Below are positions 21,065 to 30,300 of a DNA stretch of 62,462 nucleotides, piece by piece (positions within the stretch are counted from its first letter, which is position 1; each line of letters opens with the position of its first letter). The DNA comes from Sphingomonas sp. (GTDB lineage: Bacteria > Pseudomonadota > Alphaproteobacteria > Sphingomonadales > Sphingomonadaceae), in NCBI RefSeq assembly GCF_025353885.1, contig NZ_JANXNX010000071.1:1-62462 (forward strand). The letters run 5' to 3'. Both the position numbers and the translations under genes were made by a program. The notes beneath the pieces were generated by a model. It worked only from the letters and a program-made list of their open reading frames with translations. It was not told the origin of the DNA and made no database searches.

Positions 21065-21418
21065 ATGTCTCGCAACTACCCTAAATTCACACAGGCTCAG
21101 CGTGAACGAGGGCCATATTTTCAGGGGCAGAGAACCCTCAGCACGTCGTCAACAGGATTTGCAGTTGTCGTCTTCTTGCTCGCAGGTGTCACGTTCAGTG
21201 GAATTTTCTTTAGCGACAGAGTTCCCGGATTGAATACATCAGCCGTACAATTTTCGCGAAGCTTCGATAGAGATCATGCTCCATTGCCTGGTGCATCGTA
21301 TTCAGGTTGTAACGACGCTCGTGCGGACGGAGTTGCACCGATTTATTCCGATGAGCCTGGCTACCGCTCGGATATGGATGGCGATGGGGATGGTATCGCG
21401 TGTGAACCTCATCGCTGA
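21065..21418 (+). CDS. Membrane-anchored protein with Excalibur calcium-binding domain
   Basis: The protein has 117 residues. One membrane helix at about residues 31-49 ([19 protein letters not shown]) is followed by a short linker and a C-terminal Excalibur domain. That domain has Cys at about 82, DARADG, then a calcium-loop-like [12 protein letters not shown] with the second Cys. Excalibur domains sit at the surface side of membranes or on secreted nucleases, so the domain is probably periplasmic. The gene is visibly richer in A+T than its neighbours, a hint of later acquisition. It lies between gcvPB and dcd and is probably its own unit. Confidence 0.83.
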   Translation: MSRNYPKFTQAQRERGPYFQGQRTLSTSSTGFAVVVFLLAGVTFSGIFFSDRVPGLNTSAVQFSRSFDRDHAPLPGASYSGCNDARADGVAPIYSDEPGYRSDMDGDGDGIACEPHR

Positions 21419-21491
21419 TTGGACGGTCATTGTCGGCCCACCTAGCCGCAGCCCCAGAATCAAGGCAAAGCACCCGTCTGATGGGGAAATT

Positions 21492-22046
21492 ATGACTATC
21501 CAATCCGACCGCTGGATCCGCGAGCAGGCCACCACCAACGGCATGATCGAGCCGTTTACGGAGAGCCAGCGCCGCGACGGCTGCATTTCCTATGGCCTGT
21601 CGTCCTATGGCTATGACGCGCGCGTGGCCGATGAGTTCAAGATTTTTACCAACGTCGATTCGGCGATCGTGGACCCGAAGAACTTCGATCCGGTGAGCTT
21701 CGTCGATCGAAAGACCGACGTCTGCATCATCCCGCCGAACAGTTTTGTCCTCGCCCGCACCGTCGAATATTTCCGCGTGCCCCGCGACGTGCTCGTCATC
21801 TGCCTCGGCAAATCGACCTATGCGCGTTGTGGCATCATTGTGAACGTGACCCCGCTGGAACCGGAGTGGGAGGGTCATGTTACTCTCGAATTCTCCAACA
21901 CCACGCCGCTCCCCGCCAAGATCTACGCCAACGAAGGCGCGTGCCAGTTCCTGTTCCTGAAGGGGAATGAGCCCTGCGAAGTCAGCTATGCCGACCGTGC
22001 GGGCAAATATATGGGCCAGCGCGGGGTGACGCTTCCCAAAGTCTAG
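21492..22046 (+). CDS. dcd: dCTP deaminase
   Basis: The protein has 184 residues. It deaminates dCTP to dUTP, supplying dTMP synthesis. Conserved parts are the N-terminal [25 protein letters not shown], the catalytic region [32 protein letters not shown] and the C-terminal [13 protein letters not shown]. The frame is open upstream to 21276, but homology starts at the ATG at 21492, preceded by GGGGA. It converges on rnr: the two stop codons overlap in the palindrome CTAG at 22043-22046. Confidence 0.97.
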   Translation: MTIQSDRWIREQATTNGMIEPFTESQRRDGCISYGLSSYGYDARVADEFKIFTNVDSAIVDPKNFDPVSFVDRKTDVCIIPPNSFVLARTVEYFRVPRDVLVICLGKSTYARCGIIVNVTPLEPEWEGHVTLEFSNTTPLPAKIYANEGACQFLFLKGNEPCEVSYADRAGKYMGQRGVTLPKV

Positions 22047-24229
22047 CGTTTCCGGCCTCCCTTATGCGGTATCCCCTTGGGCCGCCCACGGTGCATCGTC
22101 GTAATCCGCCCCTTCTGCTGCCGCGGCGCGGACCCACCCTCCGGCAACTCGAACCGCAAAGCCCCGCTGATCGGATTAGCCTCCGCAAGCCGCAGTTGCA
22201 GCTTCATTCCCGGCGCATATTTCACGCCCGAAACATCGCCCTCCAGCGTCTTCGCGCCCTCGTCGAACCGGAAATAATCATTCCCCAGCGTCGACACCGG
22301 CACCAGCCCATCGCCGCCGATCCCGTCGACAGTCGCGAAAAACCCGAAGTTCGACACGCCCGTTATCCGCGCGTCGACGACCTCGCCGATCCGCGTCGAC
22401 AGATGGGCGGCAACGTACCGATCCACCGTCTCACGCTCGGCCAGCATGGCCCGCCGCTCGGCCTGGCTGATCGCCTCCCCCAGCACGGTCATCCGCTGCG
22501 CCTCGTCTTCGGTCAGCCCGCCGTCGCCCAGGCCGAAACTGTGCACCAGCCCGCGATGCACGATCAGGTCGGCATAGCGCCGGATCGGTGAGGTGAAATG
22601 CGCGTAGCTGCCCAGTGACAGGCCGAAATGCCCATGATTGTCCGGCCCGTAATAAGCCTGCGTCTGCGTCCGCAGCACCTGCTCCATGATCTGCGGGCGC
22701 TGCTCCGGGTCGGTTACGCGCTCCAGCAATCGGTTGAACACCGCCGGCGTCACGACCTGACCAAGCGCAAAACTCACCCCGAACGTCGCGAGATAATCCT
22801 TCAGCGCGACCAGTTTCTCACGGCCCGGAACCTCATGCACGCGGTACATCACGGGCGACTTCTTGGCTTCCAGCGCCTTGGCTGCCGCGACATTGGCCGC
22901 GATCATGAAATCCTCGATCAGCCGGTGCGCGTCCAGCCTGTCGCGCACCGCGATGCTGACGATCTGGCCCTTTTCATCGAGCACCACGCGTCGTTCCGGC
23001 AGGTCGAGCGCCAAAGGCTCGCGCTCGTCGCGCGCCTTGGCCAACAAGCCCCAAGCCGACCACAGATGTTGCAGATGTTCGGGCGCGTCGCCCCCGTCGA
23101 TGGCAGCCTGCGCGTCCTCATAGGCAATGTTCGCTGCCACCCGGATCACGGCCCGCGTAAACCGCCACGCGGTCACCTTGCCCTTGGCATCGATCGTTAA
23201 ATGACACGCGAGCGCGGCGCGATCCTGCCCCTGTTTCAGCGAACAAATATCCGCCGACAGTTCTTCGGGAAGCATCGGCACGACGCGGTCGGGGAAGTAC
23301 ACACTGTTCCCGCGTTTTTTCGCCTCACGGTCGAGCAACGATCCGGGCCGAACGTAAAACGACACATCAGCGATCGCGACGATCGCGTCGTAGCCGCCCT
23401 TGTCATTCGGGGCCGCCCACACCGCATCGTCGTGGTCGCGCGCATCGGCCGGATCGATGGCCACGATCGGCAGGTCGCGCAGATCCTCGCGGTCGCCGAG
23501 CTTGGTCTTCGACACCCGGTGCGCCTCTGCCAGCATATCATCGGTGAAATGATCGGGGATGCCATGTTTGTGGATCGCGATGAGGCTGAATGCCTTGGGC
23601 GCAAACGGATCGCCCAGAATTTCCGACACCCGCGCCACGATCTTCGGTGGACGGCCGCCCTTTTCACACAGTACCAGATCACCATCGACCGCATCGCCGA
23701 TGTCCGAAATCAGGGTGTCGTTGCGCTCGCGCTTGTCGACGGGTTTCAGATAATACCGGTCACCCTCCTTGCGGACAACGCCGAGCAGCATCTCCTCCGA
23801 CTTGGCGAGCTTTTTCATCGGATGCACGACATGGCCCCCGCCGCGTTCTTCGGTGCGCCCGAGAAAGCGATCGCCAATCGCCATCGCGCCCGCCTTGCTC
23901 CGCTCGATCACCCGCACGCGCGGGGGGACCACGCCATCGGCCTGCCAGTTTTCGGGCACCGACAGGACGGTATCGCCGTCTATGTCGACGACGCGAAACA
24001 CCGTGACCTTCGGCAATCCGCCCATTTTATGGAAAGCCCGCCCCGGTGCGCTGTCGATCAGACCCTCGTCCGCCATGTCTTTCAACAAGGCTTTCAGAGC
24101 GATTTTCTCCGAGCCTTTCAGCCCGAAAGCGCGAGCTATCTCGCGCTTGCCCGCTGCTGTTTCGGTTGTGGTGATGAAATTCAAAATCTGGTCGCGCGTG
24201 GGCAGGCCGGGCTCGATGGGTTTGTGCAT
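22043..24229 (-). CDS. rnr: Ribonuclease R
   Basis: The protein has 728 residues. It is a processive 3'-to-5' exoribonuclease that degrades structured RNA. Order of parts: an N-terminal winged-helix-like region (about 10-70), cold-shock domains, and the RNB catalytic domain with [15 protein letters not shown], whose aspartates bind metal, and [19 protein letters not shown]. An S1 domain follows (about 610-695, [21 protein letters not shown]), then a basic tail ([14 protein letters not shown]). The ATG at 24229 ([14 protein letters not shown]) was chosen because the upstream extension is not RNase-like. It diverges from glpD with 46 bases between the starts. Confidence 0.95.
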   Translation of the reverse strand: MHKPIEPGLPTRDQILNFITTTETAAGKREIARAFGLKGSEKIALKALLKDMADEGLIDSAPGRAFHKMGGLPKVTVFRVVDIDGDTVLSVPENWQADGVVPPRVRVIERSKAGAMAIGDRFLGRTEERGGGHVVHPMKKLAKSEEMLLGVVRKEGDRYYLKPVDKRERNDTLISDIGDAVDGDLVLCEKGGRPPKIVARVSEILGDPFAPKAFSLIAIHKHGIPDHFTDDMLAEAHRVSKTKLGDREDLRDLPIVAIDPADARDHDDAVWAAPNDKGGYDAIVAIADVSFYVRPGSLLDREAKKRGNSVYFPDRVVPMLPEELSADICSLKQGQDRAALACHLTIDAKGKVTAWRFTRAVIRVAANIAYEDAQAAIDGGDAPEHLQHLWSAWGLLAKARDEREPLALDLPERRVVLDEKGQIVSIAVRDRLDAHRLIEDFMIAANVAAAKALEAKKSPVMYRVHEVPGREKLVALKDYLATFGVSFALGQVVTPAVFNRLLERVTDPEQRPQIMEQVLRTQTQAYYGPDNHGHFGLSLGSYAHFTSPIRRYADLIVHRGLVHSFGLGDGGLTEDEAQRMTVLGEAISQAERRAMLAERETVDRYVAAHLSTRIGEVVDARITGVSNFGFFATVDGIGGDGLVPVSTLGNDYFRFDEGAKTLEGDVSGVKYAPGMKLQLRLAEANPISGALRFELPEGGSAPRQQKGRITTMHRGRPKGIPHKGGRKR

Positions 24230-24275
24230 CGGGTTACGATAGGGGCTAGGCGGGGTCAGGCCAAACGGTAAAGCG

Positions 24276-25799
24276 TTGGGCGTGGTGTTCGATCTCCTTA
24301 TCATCGGTGGCGGCATCAACGGCACCGCGATCGCGCGAGAGGCGGCGCTGAACGGCCTGTCGGTGATGCTGGTCGAACGCGACGACCTTGCCAGCCATAC
24401 GTCATCGGCCTCGACCAAGCTGATCCACGGCGGGCTGAGGTATCTGGAATATTACGAATTCGGGCTGGTGCGAGAGGCTCTGCAGGAACGCGAGCGGATG
24501 TTGAGAGTGGCGCCGCATCTCATCTATCCGATGCACTTTGTATTGCCACATGAAAACGCGGTGCGACCATGGTGGCTCGTGCGTCTGGGGCTGCTGCTTT
24601 ACGACAATATCGGCGGGCCGATCACCTTGCCGCATTCACGATCCTTGCGAAAAAGTGACGTTAACTATCTGCAACCGTTGAGGCGACCGAGCAGGGGGTT
24701 TGTTTATTCGGACGCCTGGGTGGATGATGCGCGGCTGGTCGTGCTGAACGCGATCGACGCCGCGCGGCATGGTGCAATGATTGTCACTCAAACCGCGATG
24801 CTCTCGGCAAGACGTGCCGCAAACATGTGGGAAGCCACGCTGTCCGATGGCCGCACGGTGCAAGCCAGCACGATGATCAACGCCGCCGGGCCATGGGTAG
24901 CGCAAGCCCTTGCCCTGACCGGAGCCAACACCAGTAGCGGGGTGCGACTGATCAAGGGCAGCCACATCGTCGTCCCCAAGATTTTCGATGGCGACCAGGC
25001 CTATATGTTGCAACAGCCCGACAAGCGCGTGGTTTTCGCTATTGCCTATGCCAATGACACCACTCTGATCGGCACGACCGACATTCCTGTCGAACGGCCC
25101 GAAGATGCGCAGACGACGCCTGATGAAATTGATTATCTCTGCCAAGCCGCCAATCATTTTTTCGTGAAACAGATCAACCCCGACGACGTGGTGCGAACGT
25201 TTTCCGGCGTCCGTCCGCTTTATGATGATGGCGCAAGCGAAGCCAAGGCCGTGACCCGCGACTATGTGCTGGAACTCGACACGGCGGGCGCACCCTTGCT
25301 GTCGGTGTTCGGCGGCAAGATCACGACCGCGCGGCATCTGGCCGAGGAAGCTGTTGGCAAACTGGCCCATGCTGTCGGCTGGCAAGTTTCCCGCGTCACG
25401 CGCAACGCCGCATTTCCCGGTGGCGATATCGGCGCATTCGCGCCCTTTCTTGCCGAAATCCGCGTCCGCTACCGCTTCCTTGGTGAAGCGCGCTCCTTGC
25501 GTATGGCGCGCGCCTATGGCTCGATGCTAGTCGATATGATCGGCGCGTCGGTCAAGCAAGCAACCGACTTGGGCGAAGACTTCGGGGCGGGGCTGACCCA
25601 GGTTGAGGTCGACTGGATGGTCAGCCATGAATGGGCGCACTCGGTCGAGGACGTGATCTGGCGGCGCAGCAAATTGGGGTTAGCGATGACGGAGGCGCAA
25701 ATCGCCCGGCTTGCAAACTATCTGGTGGAGAAAAACAGTGAAATATCTGCTTGCGGTCGATCAGGGGACCACGTCGTCGCGGGCGATCCTGTTCGATAG
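24276..25799 (+). CDS. glpD: Glycerol-3-phosphate dehydrogenase (FAD, aerobic type)
   Basis: The protein has 507 residues. It oxidises glycerol 3-phosphate to dihydroxyacetone phosphate and passes electrons to quinone at the inner membrane. The FAD motif LLIIGGGINGTAIAREAAL is at the N-terminus, followed by STKLIHGGLRYLEYYEFGLV and VFGGKITTARHLAE. The frame begins at TTG 24276, with GTG codons at 24282 and 24285 as alternatives. The C-terminal 20 residues (from NSEISACG) are coded entirely within the glpK start region, a 62-base overlap, and do not look conserved. They may be a read-through tail or the product of a lost stop. Confidence 0.93.
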   Translation: MGVVFDLLIIGGGINGTAIAREAALNGLSVMLVERDDLASHTSSASTKLIHGGLRYLEYYEFGLVREALQERERMLRVAPHLIYPMHFVLPHENAVRPWWLVRLGLLLYDNIGGPITLPHSRSLRKSDVNYLQPLRRPSRGFVYSDAWVDDARLVVLNAIDAARHGAMIVTQTAMLSARRAANMWEATLSDGRTVQASTMINAAGPWVAQALALTGANTSSGVRLIKGSHIVVPKIFDGDQAYMLQQPDKRVVFAIAYANDTTLIGTTDIPVERPEDAQTTPDEIDYLCQAANHFFVKQINPDDVVRTFSGVRPLYDDGASEAKAVTRDYVLELDTAGAPLLSVFGGKITTARHLAEEAVGKLAHAVGWQVSRVTRNAAFPGGDIGAFAPFLAEIRVRYRFLGEARSLRMARAYGSMLVDMIGASVKQATDLGEDFGAGLTQVEVDWMVSHEWAHSVEDVIWRRSKLGLAMTEAQIARLANYLVEKNSEISACGRSGDHVVAGDPVR

Positions 25800-27201
25800 C
25801 AACGCCAAACCCGTTGCTACCGCGCAAGAGGAGTTTCCCCAGCATTACCCGCAATCCGGTTGGGTCGAACATGATGCCGAGGAAATCTGGGCGTCAACAC
25901 TGCGGGTCATGAAACAGGCGATGGCGACGGCCAATCCGTCGGCCATCGGCATTACCAACCAGCGCGAAACGGTGGTAATCTGGGACCGTGCATCGGGCAG
26001 GCCGATCCACAATGCCATCGTCTGGCAAGACCGCAGGACAGCGGATTACTGTTTGGCGTTGGCGGCCGATGGCGTGGAGCCGGAAGTTCAGGCGAAGACC
26101 GGACTGCTGCTCGATCCCTATTTCTCGGCAAGCAAGATCAAGTGGTTGCTGGACACAATTCCCGGCGCGCGTGAACAGGCGGACAGGGGCGCACTGGCGG
26201 TCGGCACGATCGACACGTTCCTGCTGTGGCGGCTGACCGGGGGCCGGGTTCATGCCACCGACTGGACGAATGCCGCGCGAACGATGCTGTATGACATTCA
26301 CCATCGCCAGTGGGATGATGCGCTGTTGCGACTGTTTGACATTCCGCCCGGGTTATTGCCCGAAGTCTGCCCGAATACGCACGATTTCGGCGAAACCGAC
26401 TCGGCGCTGTTTGGTCGCGCAATTCCCATTGCCGGCATGGCGGGCGACCAGCAGGCGGCGCTGGTCGGGCAGGCGTGCTTCACGCAGGGAATGGTAAAAT
26501 CGACCTATGGAACGGGCTGTTTCATGCTGATGAATACTGGTACGCAAGCCGTAGCATCGTCCGCCCGGCTGCTGACGACGCCAGCATATGATATCGCCGG
26601 TGACCGTGCCTATGCACTCGAAGGGTCGATCTTTGTCGCCGGTGCGGCAGTGAGGTGGCTGCGTGACAAGATCGGCCTGATCGAGACATCGGAGGCGACC
26701 GATGCTATCGCGCGGTCCGCCCGCGATGCTCATGGTATCGTCGTGATCCCGGCTTTCGTTGGACTGGGGGCGCCGCATTGGCGACCCGACCTGCGCGGCA
26801 GCATTCACGGCGTCACACTCGACACGACGGCTGCCGACTTGGTGCGGGCGACGCTCGAAAGCATTGCTTTCCAAACGCGCGACCTGACCGATGCGATGGC
26901 AGCGGACGGATCGACCCGTCTCCCCACGATCAGGATCGATGGTGGCATGGCGAAAAACGACTGGTTCGCGCAATTCCTGGCCGATATATTGGAAACGCCG
27001 GTCGAGCGGCCCGCAAGCCATGAGACGACCGCGCTGGGCGCCGCGGTGCTAGCGGGCATCACTACCGGGGTCATCGCCGACAAGGCCGAGTTTGCCGCGA
27101 AATGGCAAAGCGATGCACGGTTCGAGGTGACCATGCCCGACGATCAGCGCGCGCGTCACCTAGGCGAATGGCAGAGCGCCCTGCAGCGGGCTTTACGCTG
27201 A
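25738..27201 (+). CDS. glpK: Glycerol kinase
   Basis: The protein has 487 residues. It phosphorylates glycerol with ATP to give glycerol 3-phosphate, the substrate of the upstream GlpD. FGGY-kinase hallmarks are AVDQGTTSSRAILFD, GITNQRETVVIWDR, WQDRRT, DWTNAARTMLYDI and KSTYGTGCFMLMNTG. The GTG at 25738 was chosen because GGAG lies 7 bases upstream and the phosphate-1 loop then starts at residue 6. It overlaps the glpD frame by 62 bases. No glpF facilitator or regulator gene is adjacent. Confidence 0.97.
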   Translation: MKYLLAVDQGTTSSRAILFDSNAKPVATAQEEFPQHYPQSGWVEHDAEEIWASTLRVMKQAMATANPSAIGITNQRETVVIWDRASGRPIHNAIVWQDRRTADYCLALAADGVEPEVQAKTGLLLDPYFSASKIKWLLDTIPGAREQADRGALAVGTIDTFLLWRLTGGRVHATDWTNAARTMLYDIHHRQWDDALLRLFDIPPGLLPEVCPNTHDFGETDSALFGRAIPIAGMAGDQQAALVGQACFTQGMVKSTYGTGCFMLMNTGTQAVASSARLLTTPAYDIAGDRAYALEGSIFVAGAAVRWLRDKIGLIETSEATDAIARSARDAHGIVVIPAFVGLGAPHWRPDLRGSIHGVTLDTTAADLVRATLESIAFQTRDLTDAMAADGSTRLPTIRIDGGMAKNDWFAQFLADILETPVERPASHETTALGAAVLAGITTGVIADKAEFAAKWQSDARFEVTMPDDQRARHLGEWQSALQRALR

Positions 27202-27241
27202 CGCCCCTGCCGAGTGGACAGGACCGCCAGCGCCTCGTTCT

Positions 27242-30157
27242 TTAGAAAATCGATGCCAGTTTCACCTTGGCACCCACGAACAGATAGCGACCGAGCGCGC
27301 TCTGTGGATAGCTTGACTCGCCGAGGTCGGGCCCACGATCGGTGAAATTGTTCACGCCACCATAGATCTGGAATCGGTCGCCGACGTCATAGCTGGCGTA
27401 GATGTCATGCTGCCAGAAATCGCGATAATAGATGTATTTTGGATCGACCAGGTTCGGATTCCCCGCAACCGCGTCCGCCGAATAGCGTCGTGTCCTGTCA
27501 TACCAGTTCAGCCCATAGGTAAGGGTAAAGCCGTGATAAGCCCAGGTAACATCGACGTTTGCCTGGAACTTCGGTGAAAACTGGGTGTCGCGATCGTTGG
27601 TGATCGGAGCTCCTGGAGTGCCGATGAACTTCAACGAATGCAGATAGTTACCCACTGCCTTAATGTTGAAGGTTCCAATGTCGCTTTGTGGCTTGAACAG
27701 ATAGTTGACGTTCAGGTCGAGCCCGCTCGTTGAATAGCTGGCGACATTTTGGGGCTGCACCGAAAACCCGACGATTTTGCCGGGCTGCGATCCACCATTG
27801 TTTCGTGTAATAGCGGCGCAGAAAACGTTGTTAATTGATGCCTGATCGACGCAGAGGTCCGCCAGTTCTTGTGCAGACACCGTGCTGATCGCGTTTTTCA
27901 GGCGAAGGTCGTACCAATCGGCAGAAATATTCAGGCCGGGCAGGAATCGGGGCTGGAGCACGATGCCTGCCGTCCAGGTTTTTGCCTTTTCCTGGGCAAG
28001 GTTACGGTTTCCACTAGCTGTTCCGGGGATATTCGACGAATTGGTATCGAGGAAGGTTGCTGGGTTGGCACCGAGACTGGTCAACAATACGGCACAATTG
28101 GCAGGTCGCGAAGCCTTGCCCAAATTGATCGTAGCAGGATCGCATGGATCATTAATAAAACCGAAGGTTTGGCTCGCGCCGCCGAACAATTCACCGATAT
28201 TTGGTGCGCGAACTGCTTGCGAGTAGGTGCCTCGAATGCTGATGTCACGAATTGGCGCGTATTGGCCGTCAACCTTCCACGTCGTAGTTCTTCCGATCGT
28301 TGAGTAATCGGAAAAACGTATGGCCGCACCAAACTCCAAATTCTGCGCAAACCGCACGTTCCGAAGCAACGGTGCATTCAATTCTGCATAGGCTTCTTTA
28401 ACGTCGTACGAACCTTTTTCCACAGAAAGCTTGTTGGAAAAGACCAGGCCCTGCTGTGCGAGAGGATCGGGAACATAATTACTCTTTTCCTTACGGTACT
28501 CTGCCCCCAAAGCGAACCCGATCGGGCCGCCGGGCAGCGAGAACAGGTCGCGGAAATCGCCGCTGATCGAGCCTGAAACAACTTGCTGTTCAATGGTTGC
28601 GCGATTTGTTGTATCGACACTGATGAATTGACGGGCCGCCGCACTCGATTGGCCTTCCCCGAACAAGTTCAGCGGTACACACTGGCCGGGAGTGAAGGTG
28701 GAACCGTTAACAGCGCGCGTCGTGAATGGCTGGTTATACTGGTAGCCCGGCGTGAAATTGATCCTGCAATCGATCAGGCCGGTGTTTGGATTAACCGCAG
28801 CGTCGAGCGCCGCGAGAAACCGATCGTTATATTGGTCGCCGATATAGTGATTTGTGACTTTGGTGCGGCCGTAGACATATGACAATTCATAATGAAAGCT
28901 CGGGGAGATTTCGCCTTTGGCGCCGACGACCCCGCGTATCGTTTCACGGGTGATGTCCTCACCACGACGACCGAGATCGAAGTTATCACGGTTGAGGAGG
29001 AATCCGCCGTTCGTAGCAGCCTGGCCTTGCAGGTTAGTTGGGATGTAAGCGTTGTCAGGCTCGACGAAGAGATAATAATCGAAGGTCGGCTGGCCGATCG
29101 AAAACGATTTGTTGTGGGCATATTTGCCCTCTGCAAACAGTGTCAGCTTGTCGCTGACATCGAAGTGAGCGATGGCGTTTATGACGTTACGACGAATTTG
29201 CGGGAGCAGATCGCTGCCGTAGTCGGACGCCAGCGTGCCCGATCCACCCTGTTGAAAGGCCGAGGGTACGGAAAGGCCGGGATCCCACGGATTTCCCCGT
29301 CCGTCATATTCAGGAAGGCCATCGAAATTGAAATCGAGTGCGCCAATACGTGAGCTGTCATAGTAACGCACGTTGTTCAAAGGTACGCGACTAAAGCCGG
29401 TAGCGTATGGAGTGCGATAAAACCCGACCGCTTGCGTACCCGACAGATAATCCCGATCCGAAGCCAATAAGCGATCGTCCTCGCCATGTTCGAAAGCCAA
29501 GGCGAAATTGCCTCGCTTGTCGGCAAAGTTCTTGCCGATCGTCAGTGCGCCGAAGCGGTTGCCGCCATCGCCGCGCGAAGAAATGCCGGCTTGCCCCCGC
29601 GCCGAAATGCCGTCGAAGTTTTTCTTCAACACGAAATTGACCACGCCACTGACTGCGTCGGCACCATAGACAGCCGACGCGCCCCCGGTCAGCACGTCTA
29701 TGCGCTCGACCAGGTCCGTGGGGATCGTGTTGATATCGACCGACGCCGAGCCCGGATCACCCGAGACGTGGCGACGTCCGTCGACCAGAACCAGCGTCCG
29801 CTGCGTCCCGAAATTGCGCAGGTTTAACAAGTTGATCCCGGTCGTGCCGATGCCTGCGTTGGCACCGGCATTGTCGGCGGACGTCGAGGAGCCGAGTAGC
29901 GCAGGATAACCTGCCAAGAAATTCGTAAGGTTGGTCTGGCCGGACGACTGGATGGTGTCAGCTCCCAGCGAGACCACGGGGCTGGGCGCATCATATTCAG
30001 GACGCGGAATGCGCGTTCCGGTGACAATGATAGTGGCTTCGGACGTGTCGCCATTTTGCGCGGCTTGCGGACCTTGTTGAGCGAAAGCAGGAAATGACAT
30101 CGTCGCAGACACGAATAATGTGGTTGCGAGCAACCGGTCTGAAAGCTTATTTGACAC
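27242..30157 (-). CDS. TonB-dependent receptor (large, substrate unknown)
   Basis: The protein has 971 residues. A signal peptide (about 1-26, cleavage near AFAQQ) is followed by a TonB-box-like TIIVTGTRI, the plug domain (about 50-170, LVDGRRHVSGDPGSASVDIN and DAVSGVVNFVLKKNF) and a 22-strand barrel ending in aromatic VGAKVKLASIF. It would import a large nutrient across the outer membrane with TonB energy. The closest recognisable style is the receptor class abundant in sphingomonads and Caulobacter, often for saccharides or peptides, but the substrate cannot be told. The start is GTG at 30157, since no in-frame ATG is close upstream. The leader holds a strong hairpin. Confidence 0.92.
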   Translation of the reverse strand: MSNKLSDRLLATTLFVSATMSFPAFAQQGPQAAQNGDTSEATIIVTGTRIPRPEYDAPSPVVSLGADTIQSSGQTNLTNFLAGYPALLGSSTSADNAGANAGIGTTGINLLNLRNFGTQRTLVLVDGRRHVSGDPGSASVDINTIPTDLVERIDVLTGGASAVYGADAVSGVVNFVLKKNFDGISARGQAGISSRGDGGNRFGALTIGKNFADKRGNFALAFEHGEDDRLLASDRDYLSGTQAVGFYRTPYATGFSRVPLNNVRYYDSSRIGALDFNFDGLPEYDGRGNPWDPGLSVPSAFQQGGSGTLASDYGSDLLPQIRRNVINAIAHFDVSDKLTLFAEGKYAHNKSFSIGQPTFDYYLFVEPDNAYIPTNLQGQAATNGGFLLNRDNFDLGRRGEDITRETIRGVVGAKGEISPSFHYELSYVYGRTKVTNHYIGDQYNDRFLAALDAAVNPNTGLIDCRINFTPGYQYNQPFTTRAVNGSTFTPGQCVPLNLFGEGQSSAAARQFISVDTTNRATIEQQVVSGSISGDFRDLFSLPGGPIGFALGAEYRKEKSNYVPDPLAQQGLVFSNKLSVEKGSYDVKEAYAELNAPLLRNVRFAQNLEFGAAIRFSDYSTIGRTTTWKVDGQYAPIRDISIRGTYSQAVRAPNIGELFGGASQTFGFINDPCDPATINLGKASRPANCAVLLTSLGANPATFLDTNSSNIPGTASGNRNLAQEKAKTWTAGIVLQPRFLPGLNISADWYDLRLKNAISTVSAQELADLCVDQASINNVFCAAITRNNGGSQPGKIVGFSVQPQNVASYSTSGLDLNVNYLFKPQSDIGTFNIKAVGNYLHSLKFIGTPGAPITNDRDTQFSPKFQANVDVTWAYHGFTLTYGLNWYDRTRRYSADAVAGNPNLVDPKYIYYRDFWQHDIYASYDVGDRFQIYGGVNNFTDRGPDLGESSYPQSALGRYLFVGAKVKLASIF

Positions 30158-30179
30158 TCGACCATCCCATTTTTGTTAA

Positions 30180-30204
30180 GCAGGGCTGATGAGTCAGACC
30201 CTGC
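30180..30204 (-). other. Hairpin in the 5' leader of the TonB-receptor mRNA
   Basis: GCAGGG pairs with CCCTGC, and inside it CTGA pairs with TCAG around the loop TGAG, with a single bulged base. It ends 23 bases before the GTG start of the receptor at 30157. It has no T-run, so a role in mRNA stability or translation control is more likely than termination. Confidence 0.5.
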
Positions 30205-30300
30205 TGAGGTAGGAGGCTATCAAAGATTTCTTAAAGTGCGAGTTACACAATCACCGTTATTTCATTTTTACAAACTAATTGTGACAATAATATCACCACC
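30205..30300 (-). promoter_or_regulatory. A+T-rich promoter region of the TonB receptor
   Basis: This stretch between the proS stop and the receptor leader is clearly richer in A+T than its surroundings. On the minus strand TTGTCA is followed after 17 bases by TGAAAT, a plausible but imperfect -35/-10 pair. No palindromic operator stands out. Confidence 0.3.
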
